A stretch of 48,663 nt of DNA from Oligoflexus sp. (GTDB lineage: Bacteria; Bdellovibrionota_B; Oligoflexia; Oligoflexales; Oligoflexaceae), in NCBI GenBank assembly GCA_014377445.1, contig JACMPP010000166.1, positions 1-48,663 on the forward strand, written 5' to 3'. The notes under the pieces are model-generated. The model was not told the origin of the DNA and did not search any database. It saw only the letters and a list, made by a program, of their open reading frames with translations. The first letter of the stretch is position 1, and each line of letters begins with the position of its first letter. Below, in pieces: positions 17,190 to 26,132 of the stretch. Both the position numbers and the translations under genes were made by a program.

Positions 17190-18190
17190 GCCGTAAACCA
17201 CGAGTCCGAACCAAAACCTATACGCTGAAAGATACCGAGACGGCACCGTCTCGCCCGTGGACGGATTTGATCGGTTTCGAAGGCGTGGATGAGACCCTCT
17301 ATCGTCTTTGGCATGAGAATCGTTTGCCACAGGTGGTGGTCATCGAGGGGCGAAGTGGTATCGGCAAACGCAAATTCATGGCGAAGCTTGCGGCGCGTTT
17401 CTTCTGCGAGACGCATACAGCCTGCGGCAACTGTGATGCTTGTCAGAGTGTCGAACAGGGCTATCAAAACGATTTGTTCTGGCTTGAGACCGAAGGTTCG
17501 ATCAAGGTCGCCGAAGCGGAAGGTCTGCAGGATTTTCTTGGCTATCAGGCTTCCAAGAGCCCACGCCTCGCCATGATCATCGATATTGAATCGATGAATG
17601 ATCAGGCCTCCAACCGTCTGCTCAAACTCCTGGAAGAGCCGCCGCCCGCTGTCCTCATCTTTGCGAGTTGCAGTCGCTTCGAAAAACTCCTTCCCACAAT
17701 ACGTTCACGATCGGTGCGCTGGCGGGTTCACCCGCCTCTGATCGAGCAGAGCATGGCCTTCATCAAGGGCCAGCTTGCAGATCCGTGCCCTGATCTCGAA
17801 ATAGAAAACACCCTCAAGATGTTTGGACTCTCGATCGGACGGTCTCTGGCTCATCTCGAGCAGGGTTCGCCAGAGCAGAAAGCCAAACTCGATCGACTGC
17901 AGAAGCTCCTGCTCCTGCCGATGAAGGGCGACCACCTTAAAGAGCTTCAGGATCTTCTCAAGGAACAGGCTTGGAAGGCTCCCGATCTCGCACAATTTTT
18001 TGAAGTGGCGCTGAATCAAAGTTATCGGCGTATACTTCAATCATCGCGTTCGACCAGTCTTGCCGATTTTAGACGGATCAAGCACTGGCGCAAAATACTC
18101 CAGCAGGTTTATCAAGCTGGTGCTGTCGGTCAGAATAATCTGAACGTGCAGTTGGTGGCGGAAGCTCTCCTTAGTCCTTTCGAGGGCTGA
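17186..18190 (+). CDS. holB: DNA polymerase III delta-prime subunit
   Basis: Part of the clamp loader that puts the beta clamp on DNA. The AAA+ domain has a Walker-A-like GRSGIGKRKF, a zinc module with CGNCDAC near residue 70 and the SNRLLKLLEEPPP motif near residue 137, all standard for delta-prime. The ATG at 17186 overlaps the tmk stop; an upstream in-frame start at 17156 lies inside tmk and is less likely. The C-terminal third is less conserved, as usual. A RicT-like gene follows 20 bases later, the same order as in Firmicutes (tmk-holB-yaaT). Confidence 0.93.
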   Translation: MSRKPRVRTKTYTLKDTETAPSRPWTDLIGFEGVDETLYRLWHENRLPQVVVIEGRSGIGKRKFMAKLAARFFCETHTACGNCDACQSVEQGYQNDLFWLETEGSIKVAEAEGLQDFLGYQASKSPRLAMIIDIESMNDQASNRLLKLLEEPPPAVLIFASCSRFEKLLPTIRSRSVRWRVHPPLIEQSMAFIKGQLADPCPDLEIENTLKMFGLSIGRSLAHLEQGSPEQKAKLDRLQKLLLLPMKGDHLKELQDLLKEQAWKAPDLAQFFEVALNQSYRRILQSSRSTSLADFRRIKHWRKILQQVYQAGAVGQNNLNVQLVAEALLSPFEG

Positions 18191-18210
18191 AGCAATGAAG
18201 AAAGGATTCT

Positions 18211-19605
18211 ATGCCTGGAATTAACATAGTAGGTGTACAGTTCCGCAGAGCCGGCAAAATCTATGATTTTGATGCCAAGGAATTCCCTCTCGCCGTTGGC
18301 GATAAAGTTGTGGTTGAAACCGAACGTGGACCGAGCCTCGCCGAAGTGAAGCGTATTCAGTTCGTGGATGAAGTCGAGGTCAACCTCGAGGCGCTTAAGC
18401 CTATCGTTCGCCTGGCATCCATCAAGGACCAGGAGAGCGCCGGGCGTCTGACGGGTGAACACTCCGAAGGCTTCACCAAACAAAAAATCAAAGATCTCAA
18501 TCTCGATATGCGCGTGATCAACGTTGAGATCCAGTTCGGTGGCAACAAGGTCATCGTCTATTTCTCAGCGCCCGGCCGCGTCGACTTCCGCGAACTCGTC
18601 AAAGAGCTCGCGGGTGGTCTCAAAACCCGCGTTGAGTTGAAGCAGGTCGGAGCGCGCGATGAAGCGAAGCTCGCGGGTGGCCTCGGTATCTGCGGCCGTG
18701 AATTCTGCTGTTCAAGTTTTCTTCGGGAATTTGTTCCCGTGTCGATCAAGATGGCGAAAAACCAAAACCTCGCGCTTAACCCCAGCAAAGTATCGGGTGG
18801 TTGCGGACGTTTGCTTTGCTGCCTTACCTATGAAGACGAAACCTACTCAGCTCTTCGCCAGATGCTCCTGCCCAAAGGCGCGCGCGTCAAACTTCAGGAT
18901 GGAACGGTCGGCGATGTGGTTCGCGGCGATATCTTGAATCAGGTGATGCAGGTCGAACTCGATAGCGGCGAACTCAAAACCGTCCCGATCGTTGAACTCG
19001 AACTCGTCGATGCCAGTCACGGCGTGGTTGAAGATGATTGGGGTAGCGACCTTAACTTCGGCACTCTCATGGGCGGCGGTGGAGACCGAGAGATTGCAGC
19101 TCTGGATGACAGCGAGGAGATATCCCGCCATCGCGAAAGCGTAGCCGAACCGATGGCATCGACTCAGGCGAGGCCTTCACCAAGCGGCCTGGGCGTTCCT
19201 CGTAATAACGATGGACCTCGTCGACCGGAAGGCAGTCCACAGGGTCGCGGTCCGAGACCGCCACGCGATGGTCAAAGACCTCCGCGCGAAGACAACAAAT
19301 CGCGCGATAACCGTCCGCAGGGAAAGGATCAAAGTCAGGGCCTACGCGAAGGTCAAGCACCACACGAAGAACGTCCGAGAGATGGCAACCGTCCGCCGCG
19401 CGATCCGAATCGCCCACAGGGACAAGGACAGGGTCAAGGGCAACAGCGAGACAATCGTCCGCAGGGACAGGGCCCTCGTGAAAGCCAAAATCGTAAACCG
19501 CGTCCGGACAATCGCAATCGTCCGCCGCGTGAAGAAAATAAGGAGCAAAAGCCTTCAGGGAATGAAAGTCCTATCAGGCCCAAAACCGACAAGAAAGAGG
19601 ATTAA
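18211..19605 (+). CDS. PSP1/RicT-like protein with long disordered C-terminal tail
   Basis: Residues 1 to about 270 match the PSP1 C-terminal-domain family (YaaT/RicT): GVQFRRAGKIYDF at the start, PGRVDFRELVKELA near residue 121, and the cysteine motifs CGREFCC (161-167) and CGRLLCCLTYE (198-208). In Bacillus, RicT joins RicA and RicF in an Fe-S complex that aids RNA processing by RNase Y. Here residues 315-464 form a low-complexity tail rich in Arg, Pro, Gln, Gly and Asp, with repeats of RPPRD, NRPQG and GQGQGQ. This tail is not part of usual RicT proteins (about 275-300 residues). Position after holB is conserved. No ricA or ricF is in the window. The ATG has AGAAAGGA upstream. Confidence 0.87.
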   Translation: MPGINIVGVQFRRAGKIYDFDAKEFPLAVGDKVVVETERGPSLAEVKRIQFVDEVEVNLEALKPIVRLASIKDQESAGRLTGEHSEGFTKQKIKDLNLDMRVINVEIQFGGNKVIVYFSAPGRVDFRELVKELAGGLKTRVELKQVGARDEAKLAGGLGICGREFCCSSFLREFVPVSIKMAKNQNLALNPSKVSGGCGRLLCCLTYEDETYSALRQMLLPKGARVKLQDGTVGDVVRGDILNQVMQVELDSGELKTVPIVELELVDASHGVVEDDWGSDLNFGTLMGGGGDREIAALDDSEEISRHRESVAEPMASTQARPSPSGLGVPRNNDGPRRPEGSPQGRGPRPPRDGQRPPREDNKSRDNRPQGKDQSQGLREGQAPHEERPRDGNRPPRDPNRPQGQGQGQGQQRDNRPQGQGPRESQNRKPRPDNRNRPPREENKEQKPSGNESPIRPKTDKKED

Positions 19606-19607
19606 GC

Positions 19608-20249
19608 ATGGCGAAGTTATACTTTCGCTTCGGAACCGTCGGGAGCGCCAAGACTCTCAACCTCCTTGCGGTTGCGCATGCTTACCAACAGCAAAATAAA
19701 AAGGCTTTTCTTATCAAGCCTCGAATCGATACCCGCTTTGGGGAAGAGTTCATCGGCTCCCGGGCGGGTCTCATTCAACCGGCTGATCTTCTGGTCGATG
19801 AAGACAGCGTAATTCCAATCGATGTCTTAAGCGGTTGCCATTGCATACTCGTCGATGAAGTTCAGTTTCTGGCTGAACCCTTGATCGAACAATTGCGTGC
19901 CATTGCTTCAGATCTCAATATTCCGGTGATTTGTTATGGCTTGCGAACGGATTTCCGTTCGCGGCTCTTTGTCGGCAGCAAACGATTGATGGAACTCGCC
20001 GATGCGATCGAAGAGGTGAAGACCACCTGTTCGTTCTGCAATCATAAAGCGATCTTCAATTTAAAGCTTAGCGATGGAAAGCCGACCCTTGATGGTCCGG
20101 TGATCGAGTTGGGTAAAGAGGAGACGTATATTCCCGCCTGCTCCAATTGCTACGGCGATGCTCTTAAAAGCGGCGAAATCGGAGCACTAGGTGGAAAGCT
20201 AAAGGCCTTTGGGACAACGGCTGCAAAATCGAGTCGAATCGATTTGTGA
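19608..20249 (+). CDS. tdk: Thymidine kinase, type II
   Basis: Phosphorylates thymidine to dTMP for salvage. The 213-residue protein has a P-loop variant, FGTVGSAKT, in place of the more common GPMFSGKT-type loop, keeping the final Gly-x-x-Lys-Thr. It also has ILVDEVQF (Walker B) near residue 83 and a C-terminal zinc module (CSFC, then CSNC). It starts two bases after the RicT-like stop and is the last gene before a strong terminator. Together with tmk this gives a two-step route from thymidine to dTDP. Confidence 0.93.
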   Translation: MAKLYFRFGTVGSAKTLNLLAVAHAYQQQNKKAFLIKPRIDTRFGEEFIGSRAGLIQPADLLVDEDSVIPIDVLSGCHCILVDEVQFLAEPLIEQLRAIASDLNIPVICYGLRTDFRSRLFVGSKRLMELADAIEEVKTTCSFCNHKAIFNLKLSDGKPTLDGPVIELGKEETYIPACSNCYGDALKSGEIGALGGKLKAFGTTAAKSSRIDL

Positions 20250-20321
20250 GGCGGATGGAGCCTCCCACTCGGAGTGCTCCGGAACTCCCGGAATGAACCA
20301 GAAAAGACATATTTTAAACAC

Positions 20322-20357
20322 AAAAAAGCCCTGCTCTGTTACGAGTAGGGCTTTTTT
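20322..20357. terminator. Bidirectional intrinsic terminator between tdk and the RRM gene
   Basis: Stem AAAAAAGCCCT / AGGGCTTTTTT with an inner CTC/GAG pair; A and T runs on the two sides let it act on both strands. It serves the plus-strand tmk-tdk operon and the convergent RRM gene. Confidence 0.9.
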
Positions 20358-20463
20358 GAATTGCTGCCAGCTAGTACCGGAAAGAAGCTCCAAAGAGAGT
20401 CTCGCGACTCTCTTGGACACATTCGAACGGCTAGAGGACCACCGCGCCTGTTAAGGCTAGTGA

Positions 20464-20772
20464 TTACCAGCGGTTACGGCTACCGCCGCCGCCGCCACCG
20501 CCGCCGCTTGGGCCGCTGCGTGGAGCTTGTGGCTTAGCTTCGTTGACTGTCAAACGACGGCCATCGAATTCTTTTCCATCGTACTTAGAGATCGCATCTT
20601 GAGCAGCTGCATCTGTCGACATTTCGACGAATGCAAAGCCTTTGCTACGGCCTGTATCACGGTCAGTAATGACCTTGACGCTATCAACTTGACCAGCTTG
20701 CGAGAACAAGTCGTGAAGAGCGTCCTCAGTTGTACCGTAAGAAAGACCACCAACATAAAGCTTCTTAACCAT
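20464..20772 (-). CDS. RRM-type RNA-binding protein with glycine tail
   Basis: The 102-residue protein is one RNA recognition motif: RNP2 is LYVGGL near residue 4 and RNP1 is KGFAFVEM near residue 43. It ends in a short Gly-rich tail (eight Gly in a row, then SRNRW). Bacterial proteins of this kind bind single-stranded RNA and are often cold-induced. I start at ATG 20772 with AGGA at nine bases; an in-frame start 18 codons upstream is less likely. The glycine run is encoded by a GGC/GGT-type trinucleotide repeat, so its length may vary. It is a single-gene unit ending in the shared terminator. Confidence 0.92.
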   Translation of the reverse strand: MVKKLYVGGLSYGTTEDALHDLFSQAGQVDSVKVITDRDTGRSKGFAFVEMSTDAAAQDAISKYDGKEFDGRRLTVNEAKPQAPRSGPSGGGGGGGGSRNRW

Positions 20773-20850
20773 GATCAGTATCCTATAAAAAGAATCCGCC
20801 GAGGTAGGACTGAGCGGAACGCACATTTCTACATAACGGAAGTTCTCTGA

Positions 20851-20879
20851 TGTCTACCTTCTCTTAACAAGAAGGTCAA
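20851..20879 (-). promoter_or_regulatory. Candidate promoter with operator-like dyad for the RRM gene
   Basis: On the minus strand, TTGACC (20879-20874) is 17 bases from TAGACA (20856-20851), about 70 bases before the start codon. Between and over them lies a dyad ACCTTCT / AGAAGGT (20856-20862 and 20870-20876). The -35 is good and the -10 weak. The dyad could be an operator or a 5' RNA hairpin. Confidence 0.35.
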
Positions 20880-21528
20880 TGCATAGCGTCACATTACACG
20901 ACTAAATCTTCTCAACTGGAGTTAAATACCTTTTAACGAGTCGATATAATTCAGTCCGCAAAGTAGAACACACGACCGGACAATTAGCAACAATTTGAGA
21001 GCGCAATTTCATCGATTTAGCAAAACACCTGATTTATTTGAGAAATAATCGGAGCAAAAACCATTATCACCGTCGATAGGATCTATCTCAAAAATTCCGA
21101 GCGCAAAAATAATCCGATTTGGTCCCAGAAATTTTTTTTAGCAAAATTTTTAAAAGCGGAAATAGGCTTTTTTTTGGGGAAAATGCCGCAGCGCGATTGC
21201 CGCAGCATCATGACTTTCAGGTCTCCAGAGAGGGGGACGGACGATCGGCTGAATAACTGTGATCAAACTGACTGGTGAAACTTGTCCTGCCCATCTGGAA
21301 TTCGTTTCAACCGTTAGCCTTCGACTTCTCGGAATCTTCGAAAACGGGATTGAATTTGGGCCGGGAAGTGCCCTCGTAACTGAACGCAGAGTGAATGAAA
21401 AGAAGCGGAAATTCTTAGCTTTTCCTTAGGAATGACCGGACATCGGCAGGCGAGTGATTATTATCTTTACTCCATTTTGAATGGTCTGCTATCTGTGACA
21501 ACTCGTGTTGTGCAAAGAAAGGTGAGCG
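20880..21528. other. Long non-coding stretch between the RRM gene and the two-component genes
   Basis: About 650 bases hold no convincing ORF; the only frame noted is a 78-codon minus frame overlapping the response-regulator start, which looks like a shadow. The part 20880-21180 is clearly richer in A and T than the surroundings, with runs of T or A (21131-21139, 21146-21155). At 21184-21206 the nine bases TGCCGCAGC occur twice, 14 bases apart. I see no tRNA or known riboswitch. It must contain the promoters of both divergent units and could hold a small RNA. Confidence 0.6.
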
Positions 21529-22191
21529 ATGAAGGTTTTGTTGATAGAAGACAATCAACTTCTCGGTCGAAGCGTCAAGCTTGGTCTCGAAGAGCTGGGT
21601 TGGATCGTTGATTTGGCATCCGATGGCGAAGAAGGCCTTTATCTCGCACAAAATTCCACCTACGACATCTTTCTAATCGATCGCATGTTACCGAAGCTTT
21701 CCGGAATCGAAGTCATTCGCAAGATGCGCGAAGCGCGAATTGACGGAGCCGCGATCATTATCACCGCGCTAGGCGCGACGAGCGATAAGATTTCCGGCCT
21801 CGAAGTGGCGGACGATTATATCGTCAAGCCTTTTGAGATGGGCGAGCTCGTCGCCCGCATGAAGGCTGTTTATCGCCGTTCCATAGGCAAGAGTAATGCG
21901 CTTCTGGAGTGCGGTAACCTCGGTATCAATCTCAACGAACAATCGGTGACGATCAACGGCGACAAGGTCGATCTCACGGCCAAGGAGTTCGATCTCCTCG
22001 AATCCCTCGCCACCCGTCAGAATCATGTTTGCTCGCGAGCCGAGCTTTCCGGCCTGCTCTACTCTTTTAATGGTGAACCCGAGAGCAACAGCCTCGACGT
22101 TCTGCTCGGTCGCCTCCGAAAGAAACTTCAGGGCGCCACGGTCGAAATCGTGACGATCCGGAGCAAAGGATTCATGCTACGTGTGGAATAG
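21529..22191 (+). CDS. OmpR-family response regulator
   Basis: The 220-residue protein has a receiver domain (residues 1-115) with the acidic pocket LIEDN, phospho-acceptor Asp51 in FLIDRMLPKLSG and Lys100 in YIVKPF. A winged-helix DNA-binding domain follows (about 125-220; LDVLLGRLRKKLQ). The loop before the Lys is GLEVADDY, one residue shorter than the usual GLDAGADDY. The ATG has an AAAGG element. The last 11 bases overlap the histidine kinase gene, so the two form a pair. Target promoters are not visible. Confidence 0.93.
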   Translation: MKVLLIEDNQLLGRSVKLGLEELGWIVDLASDGEEGLYLAQNSTYDIFLIDRMLPKLSGIEVIRKMREARIDGAAIIITALGATSDKISGLEVADDYIVKPFEMGELVARMKAVYRRSIGKSNALLECGNLGINLNEQSVTINGDKVDLTAKEFDLLESLATRQNHVCSRAELSGLLYSFNGEPESNSLDVLLGRLRKKLQGATVEIVTIRSKGFMLRVE

Positions 22192-23599
22192 AGTCTCCCT
22201 TAGCATCAAAATCGCCGGCCCCTTGGTCCTTATGGAGATCCTGGGGCTGATTTTTGGCGGCTTCACCCTGATCGCCAAGATCGAGAAGGCGCGGGCAAAA
22301 GAAATGGATGCCCTGCTCATGGGGCAAGCGGACTTGGTCGAAGAATCCTTTCGTTTTTCCAAAGGCCCCCCTGATTTTAATGACAAGCACGACCTCTTTG
22401 GCGAACTTGACCGTAATCCCAAAATCTTCTTTCTGGTCATGAACGACGCAAGCAAAGTCCTTTACGTTTCCAAAGGCGCAAAGCCTGCCGTTCAAAAAGA
22501 ACTTTCTGATGCGGTCATGACCCGCCCTGATAGAACACCTCACCTCGACGAGCTCTTCGACATCATACTCGGCAGTGAGAAGTGGCGGGCGACCAAAGAA
22601 AATATTGAATACAAAGATTCTGTTAACAATCTCACGCGATGGCGGGTTTACACCGCGATCGATGAAACCGCTTCTGTCGCAGAACTCAACACGATTCGGC
22701 AGATGATCCTGGTCGGTGCGCTCGGGCTCGCGATTCTCAGTTCACTGGCTACGGCTGCCATCGTCCTGCTGACCACCTCAAACCTCAGGCTCTTCGCGCA
22801 AAGTTTGGCCCGCATCAATCCCGAGAATCCGGTCTGGACCTTTCCCGTTGCAGCCCAGTCCTCAGAGGAAGGCCTGCTTTTCGCAAGCTTTGGCAAGATG
22901 ATGAGTGAAATGGAAACGGCGCGGCAGAATCAAAAACTTTTTATTGCGAATGCCAGTCACGAACTCAAAACCCCAGTCGCTGGCATGATGGCGGCACTGG
23001 AAGTTCTCCTGGCCCGCGAGCGTTCGTCGGCTGATTATCAGGCGGTCTGCCGGGATCTGTTGAAAACTGTAAAAGACCTGCGTCGCCTCACGGGAGCTTT
23101 GCTCGATACCTCGCTTATTGAGGGTGGCAAGCTTCAGCCCTACCTGAGTCTGCCACTTAACGACATCGTGGACGCAGTGCTCGAACGCTGGAAGCCCTCA
23201 CTCAAGCTGAAGGCGATGGATTTAAAATGGAAACGGCCCGCGATAGTCTACTCGATCCTTGGCAATCAGGAATTGATAGATGTCGCGATCAGCAACCTTA
23301 TCGATAACGCCATCAAATACACGCAGGAGCGCGGATGCGTCGAGATCACGCTGGATCGGGCTCATGATGGTCAGGTGCGATTGGCGATTCGGGATAACGG
23401 GATAGGGATGGGAGCCGAGGAGCGGGAAAAACTGGGCGATATTTTCTTTCGTGCCGATGTCTCGCGTTCCAATAAGGATTCCTTCGGGCTGGGTTTTGCA
23501 AATGCCAAGAAGATCCTGCAATCGCATGGGGCAAAGCTCGTCGTGAACAGTAAACCCGGCAAGGGGACTGAGATTAACATCTTCTTTCCCAGCGCTTAG
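22181..23599 (+). CDS. Two-component sensor histidine kinase
   Basis: The 472-residue protein starts at a GTG that overlaps the response-regulator stop. It has a transmembrane helix at about 10-32, a periplasmic sensor region of about 140 residues without a family I recognise, and a second helix at about 172-198. A HAMP-like linker and the dimerisation helix follow, with phospho-acceptor His260 in FIANASHELKTP. The ATPase domain is complete: NLIDNAIKYT (N box), DNGIGMG (G1) and GLGFANAKKIL (G2). It should sense an envelope or external signal and phosphorylate the upstream regulator. A bidirectional terminator follows at once. Confidence 0.93.
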   Translation: MWNRVSLSIKIAGPLVLMEILGLIFGGFTLIAKIEKARAKEMDALLMGQADLVEESFRFSKGPPDFNDKHDLFGELDRNPKIFFLVMNDASKVLYVSKGAKPAVQKELSDAVMTRPDRTPHLDELFDIILGSEKWRATKENIEYKDSVNNLTRWRVYTAIDETASVAELNTIRQMILVGALGLAILSSLATAAIVLLTTSNLRLFAQSLARINPENPVWTFPVAAQSSEEGLLFASFGKMMSEMETARQNQKLFIANASHELKTPVAGMMAALEVLLARERSSADYQAVCRDLLKTVKDLRRLTGALLDTSLIEGGKLQPYLSLPLNDIVDAVLERWKPSLKLKAMDLKWKRPAIVYSILGNQELIDVAISNLIDNAIKYTQERGCVEITLDRAHDGQVRLAIRDNGIGMGAEEREKLGDIFFRADVSRSNKDSFGLGFANAKKILQSHGAKLVVNSKPGKGTEINIFFPSA

Positions 23600-23616
23600 G
23601 ATTATTAAAAAGATAA

Positions 23617-23657
23617 AAAGCAAAACGGCCGAGCTTTTGCTACGGCCGTTTTGCTTT
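23617..23657. terminator. Bidirectional intrinsic terminator between histidine kinase and dbpA
   Basis: A perfect 15-base stem (AAAGCAAAACGGCCG / CGGCCGTTTTGCTTT) with an 11-base loop; A-rich on the left and T-containing on the right, so it can act for both convergent units. Confidence 0.88.
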
Positions 23658-23674
23658 GTCCCTGTTTTCAGAAA

Positions 23675-25135
23675 CTAGCGAACGAGATCCACATTAAACT
23701 TACGACCTTTGATACGGCCATTGCGCAGAGCTTCGCAGGCGATCTTCGCCAGGCGCGAACTCACTGCCACGTATGAGAACATGTCGTGGATTTCAATTTT
23801 ACCGATTTCCGAAGCCTCGAGGCCGCCTGCTTCGCCGGTGAGGGCGCCGAGAATATCGCCAGGACGCATCTTGTGTTTACGTCCTCCGGAAATATGGATC
23901 GTCGCCATCAGGGCTTCGGCGTGTTTTGATTTTTCGGTCTTCTGCATTTTCGTTTCGGCAGCCACGTTGAATTTCTCGCGCTCGAATTTGGTGCCGGTAT
24001 GTACCTCGATACCATTGACGCGATAGGCTTCCTTCGGTGTTGCGAAAGAAATGGCGAGGCCTTTTTTGCCCGCGCGACCGGTACGACCGATGCGGTGGAC
24101 GTAAGTCTCGGGTTTCTGCGGAAGGTCGTAGTTCACGACGAGGTCGAGATCGGCAACATCGATACCGCGTGCGGCGACATCAGTCGCGACGAGGACACGA
24201 ATACTTTGGTTGCGGAAGCGGGCCATGATCTTATCGCGGTCGACCTGCAGGAGATCGCCGTGAATGCAGCCGGCGCTGACACCCGCTTTTTCAAGCTGGG
24301 CGGTGAGTTCAACCACGGCGGCTTTGAAGTTGGAGAATACGATCGTCGATTTGGGTGCGATCTGCTGCAAAAGGCCTTGAAGGAGAACGGATTTATTCTC
24401 AGTCGCGGCTTCATAAAGGACCTGATGGATATCGGCCTTCGATTCATCCGTGTTTTCGATCGTGACCGAAACGGGATCCTTCTGATAGGTCGCGCTCATT
24501 TCACCGATCGAATCGGGGAAGGTCGCAGAGAAGAAAACGGTTTGGCGCGAGGCCGGGGATTCAGCCAGAATGGTTTCCATATCTTCCTGAAAGCCCATAT
24601 CCAGCATACGATCCGCTTCGTCGAGCACGACGGTCGACAGACGGGAAAGTTGAATGCTGCTGCGACGAATGTGATCGAGGATGCGGCCGGGAGTTCCGAC
24701 CACGATGTGAACACCTTTTTCCAAGGCAAAGGCCTGCGGGGCAACCGGCTGGCCACCGCATACAACAAGAACCTGAAGGCCTTGCTGACGACGACCGAGG
24801 TTTCTGATTTCGCGGGCGACCTGAGTACAGAGTTCACGCGTGGGACACATCACAAGCGCTTGCACGCGGCGGTCTTGAACACGAATTTTTTGAAGAAGGG
24901 GAATACCGAAGGCAGCGGTTTTGCCACTACCGGTTTTCGATTGACCGATCACGTCTCTGCCAGCGAGCAGCAAAGGGATGGCTTTCGCCTGGATCTCGGT
25001 CATCGTTAGATAACCGATCTCTGCGATCACGCCCAAGAGCTCCGGTGAGATGGCGAGAGTATCAAAACGATTTTTATCGGATGGGGTGGAACTATTCTTT
25101 GGAGTGCCGCTCGTGGGCTGGTCGACTTGATTCAT
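23675..25135 (-). CDS. dbpA: DEAD-box RNA helicase, DbpA type
   Basis: An ATP-dependent RNA helicase. The Q-motif region (GYLTMTEIQ), Walker A (SKTGSGKT), DEAD box (DEADRMLD), SATFP and HRIGRTGRAGKKG are all present. The last ~75 residues (starting near ATIHISGG and ending in GRKFNVDLVR) match the DbpA RNA-binding domain, which in E. coli targets 23S rRNA hairpin 92 for 50S assembly. I start at ATG 25135 (486 residues) with AGGAAG upstream; an in-frame start 25 codons earlier adds a hydrophobic leader that makes no sense for a helicase. A separate SDR gene lies upstream. Confidence 0.9.
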   Translation of the reverse strand: MNQVDQPTSGTPKNSSTPSDKNRFDTLAISPELLGVIAEIGYLTMTEIQAKAIPLLLAGRDVIGQSKTGSGKTAAFGIPLLQKIRVQDRRVQALVMCPTRELCTQVAREIRNLGRRQQGLQVLVVCGGQPVAPQAFALEKGVHIVVGTPGRILDHIRRSSIQLSRLSTVVLDEADRMLDMGFQEDMETILAESPASRQTVFFSATFPDSIGEMSATYQKDPVSVTIENTDESKADIHQVLYEAATENKSVLLQGLLQQIAPKSTIVFSNFKAAVVELTAQLEKAGVSAGCIHGDLLQVDRDKIMARFRNQSIRVLVATDVAARGIDVADLDLVVNYDLPQKPETYVHRIGRTGRAGKKGLAISFATPKEAYRVNGIEVHTGTKFEREKFNVAAETKMQKTEKSKHAEALMATIHISGGRKHKMRPGDILGALTGEAGGLEASEIGKIEIHDMFSYVAVSSRLAKIACEALRNGRIKGRKFNVDLVR

Positions 25136-25246
25136 TTTGCGTGCTTCCTGCTGAAGTGACGGAGCAACATATAACAGGAAGCCAGGAAAGATCCATCCAT
25201 TATTTTGCATGAGAATGGCTGTGAATTTGAGCCAAACTCAGGGGTC

Positions 25247-25999
25247 TTACCAGGGCAGAGGGCTCCCGTCCCAATGCATAAACTGGCCTGATCGTTCAGG
25301 ACTTAGGCTTTCCGCCAGTTTGAGGAGACGTTCCGCACTCACCTTGGGAGTCGCGAGTTTTTCATCGGGCCAGGATTTGACGTAATCTTTGGAAAAATCA
25401 GTAAGGGTGGTTCCGGGGTGAACCGCGACGAGAGCACAGGGGCAGCCGCTCCTTTGAAACTCGAGGGCCATCGTTTTGATTCCCTGATTCAAAGCGGCCT
25501 TGCTCATGCGGTAGGCGTACCAACCGCCGAGTTGATTGTCGCCGATGCTTCCAACCTTGGCCGAGAGGATTATGAATACAGAGGGCTTGGGATCGGCGCC
25601 CGATCGTTTTAAGAGGGGTTTGACGGCTTGTGCCAACCAAAGTGCGCTCATCGTGTTGACCTTAAAGGCTTCCATAAGCGAATCAGAGGCGACCTCCGCC
25701 AAGCTTTTTTCGGGCCTTTTACCCAGGCCGTTTAAAACGCCCACGGTATGAATCACGAGATCCAGTTGATCTGTTTCCGCTTGGAGGAAGGCGCTTATTT
25801 GAGGGATTTGATTGGAGTCGGTGAGTTCGCAAGCCAGCGTTAAAAGCGACGGATCCTCGTTTCTGAGGAGTGTCAGCTTCTCTGGATCCCGCGCCAGGCA
25901 GAAAATTTTGGCGTCAGGCCAGCGCGCACGAGTCGCAGCGACCAGCTCACGGCCTATTCCGCCTGTGGCGCCACTTATCAAGATTGATTTCGCCAGCAT
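25247..25999 (-). CDS. Short-chain dehydrogenase/reductase (C-factor-like)
   Basis: The 250-residue Rossmann protein has the cofactor loop SGATGGIGREL near residue 8 and the catalytic pair in YAYRMSK (Tyr and Lys spaced by three residues) near residue 165, with a Ser about 15 residues earlier in IILSAKVG. The N-terminal pattern favours NAD(P)H. The C-terminus (VHPGTTLTDFS) resembles CsgA/C-factor-type SDRs. Substrate unknown. It stands alone between dbpA and the divergent Sco gene. The SDR call is secure; the subgroup is less so. Confidence 0.9.
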   Translation of the reverse strand: MLAKSILISGATGGIGRELVAATRARWPDAKIFCLARDPEKLTLLRNEDPSLLTLACELTDSNQIPQISAFLQAETDQLDLVIHTVGVLNGLGKRPEKSLAEVASDSLMEAFKVNTMSALWLAQAVKPLLKRSGADPKPSVFIILSAKVGSIGDNQLGGWYAYRMSKAALNQGIKTMALEFQRSGCPCALVAVHPGTTLTDFSKDYVKSWPDEKLATPKVSAERLLKLAESLSPERSGQFMHWDGSPLPW

Positions 26000-26132
26000 A
26001 GTTTAACCCTTTAGATGTTTGGCCAATGTGGCACGATGTGGACTCCGCTTGAAAACTTCAGACGTGAAGCAGATAGTGCCTATTCCAAAGAGTGCTTTCC
26101 CATTCTTACCCTCCCAATCGAGAGTGAAGCAG

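Noticed and set aside
23999..25009. 336-codon plus-strand frame
   Set aside because: It lies opposite the conserved dbpA gene and its translation has no domain; the bias of dbpA codons explains it.
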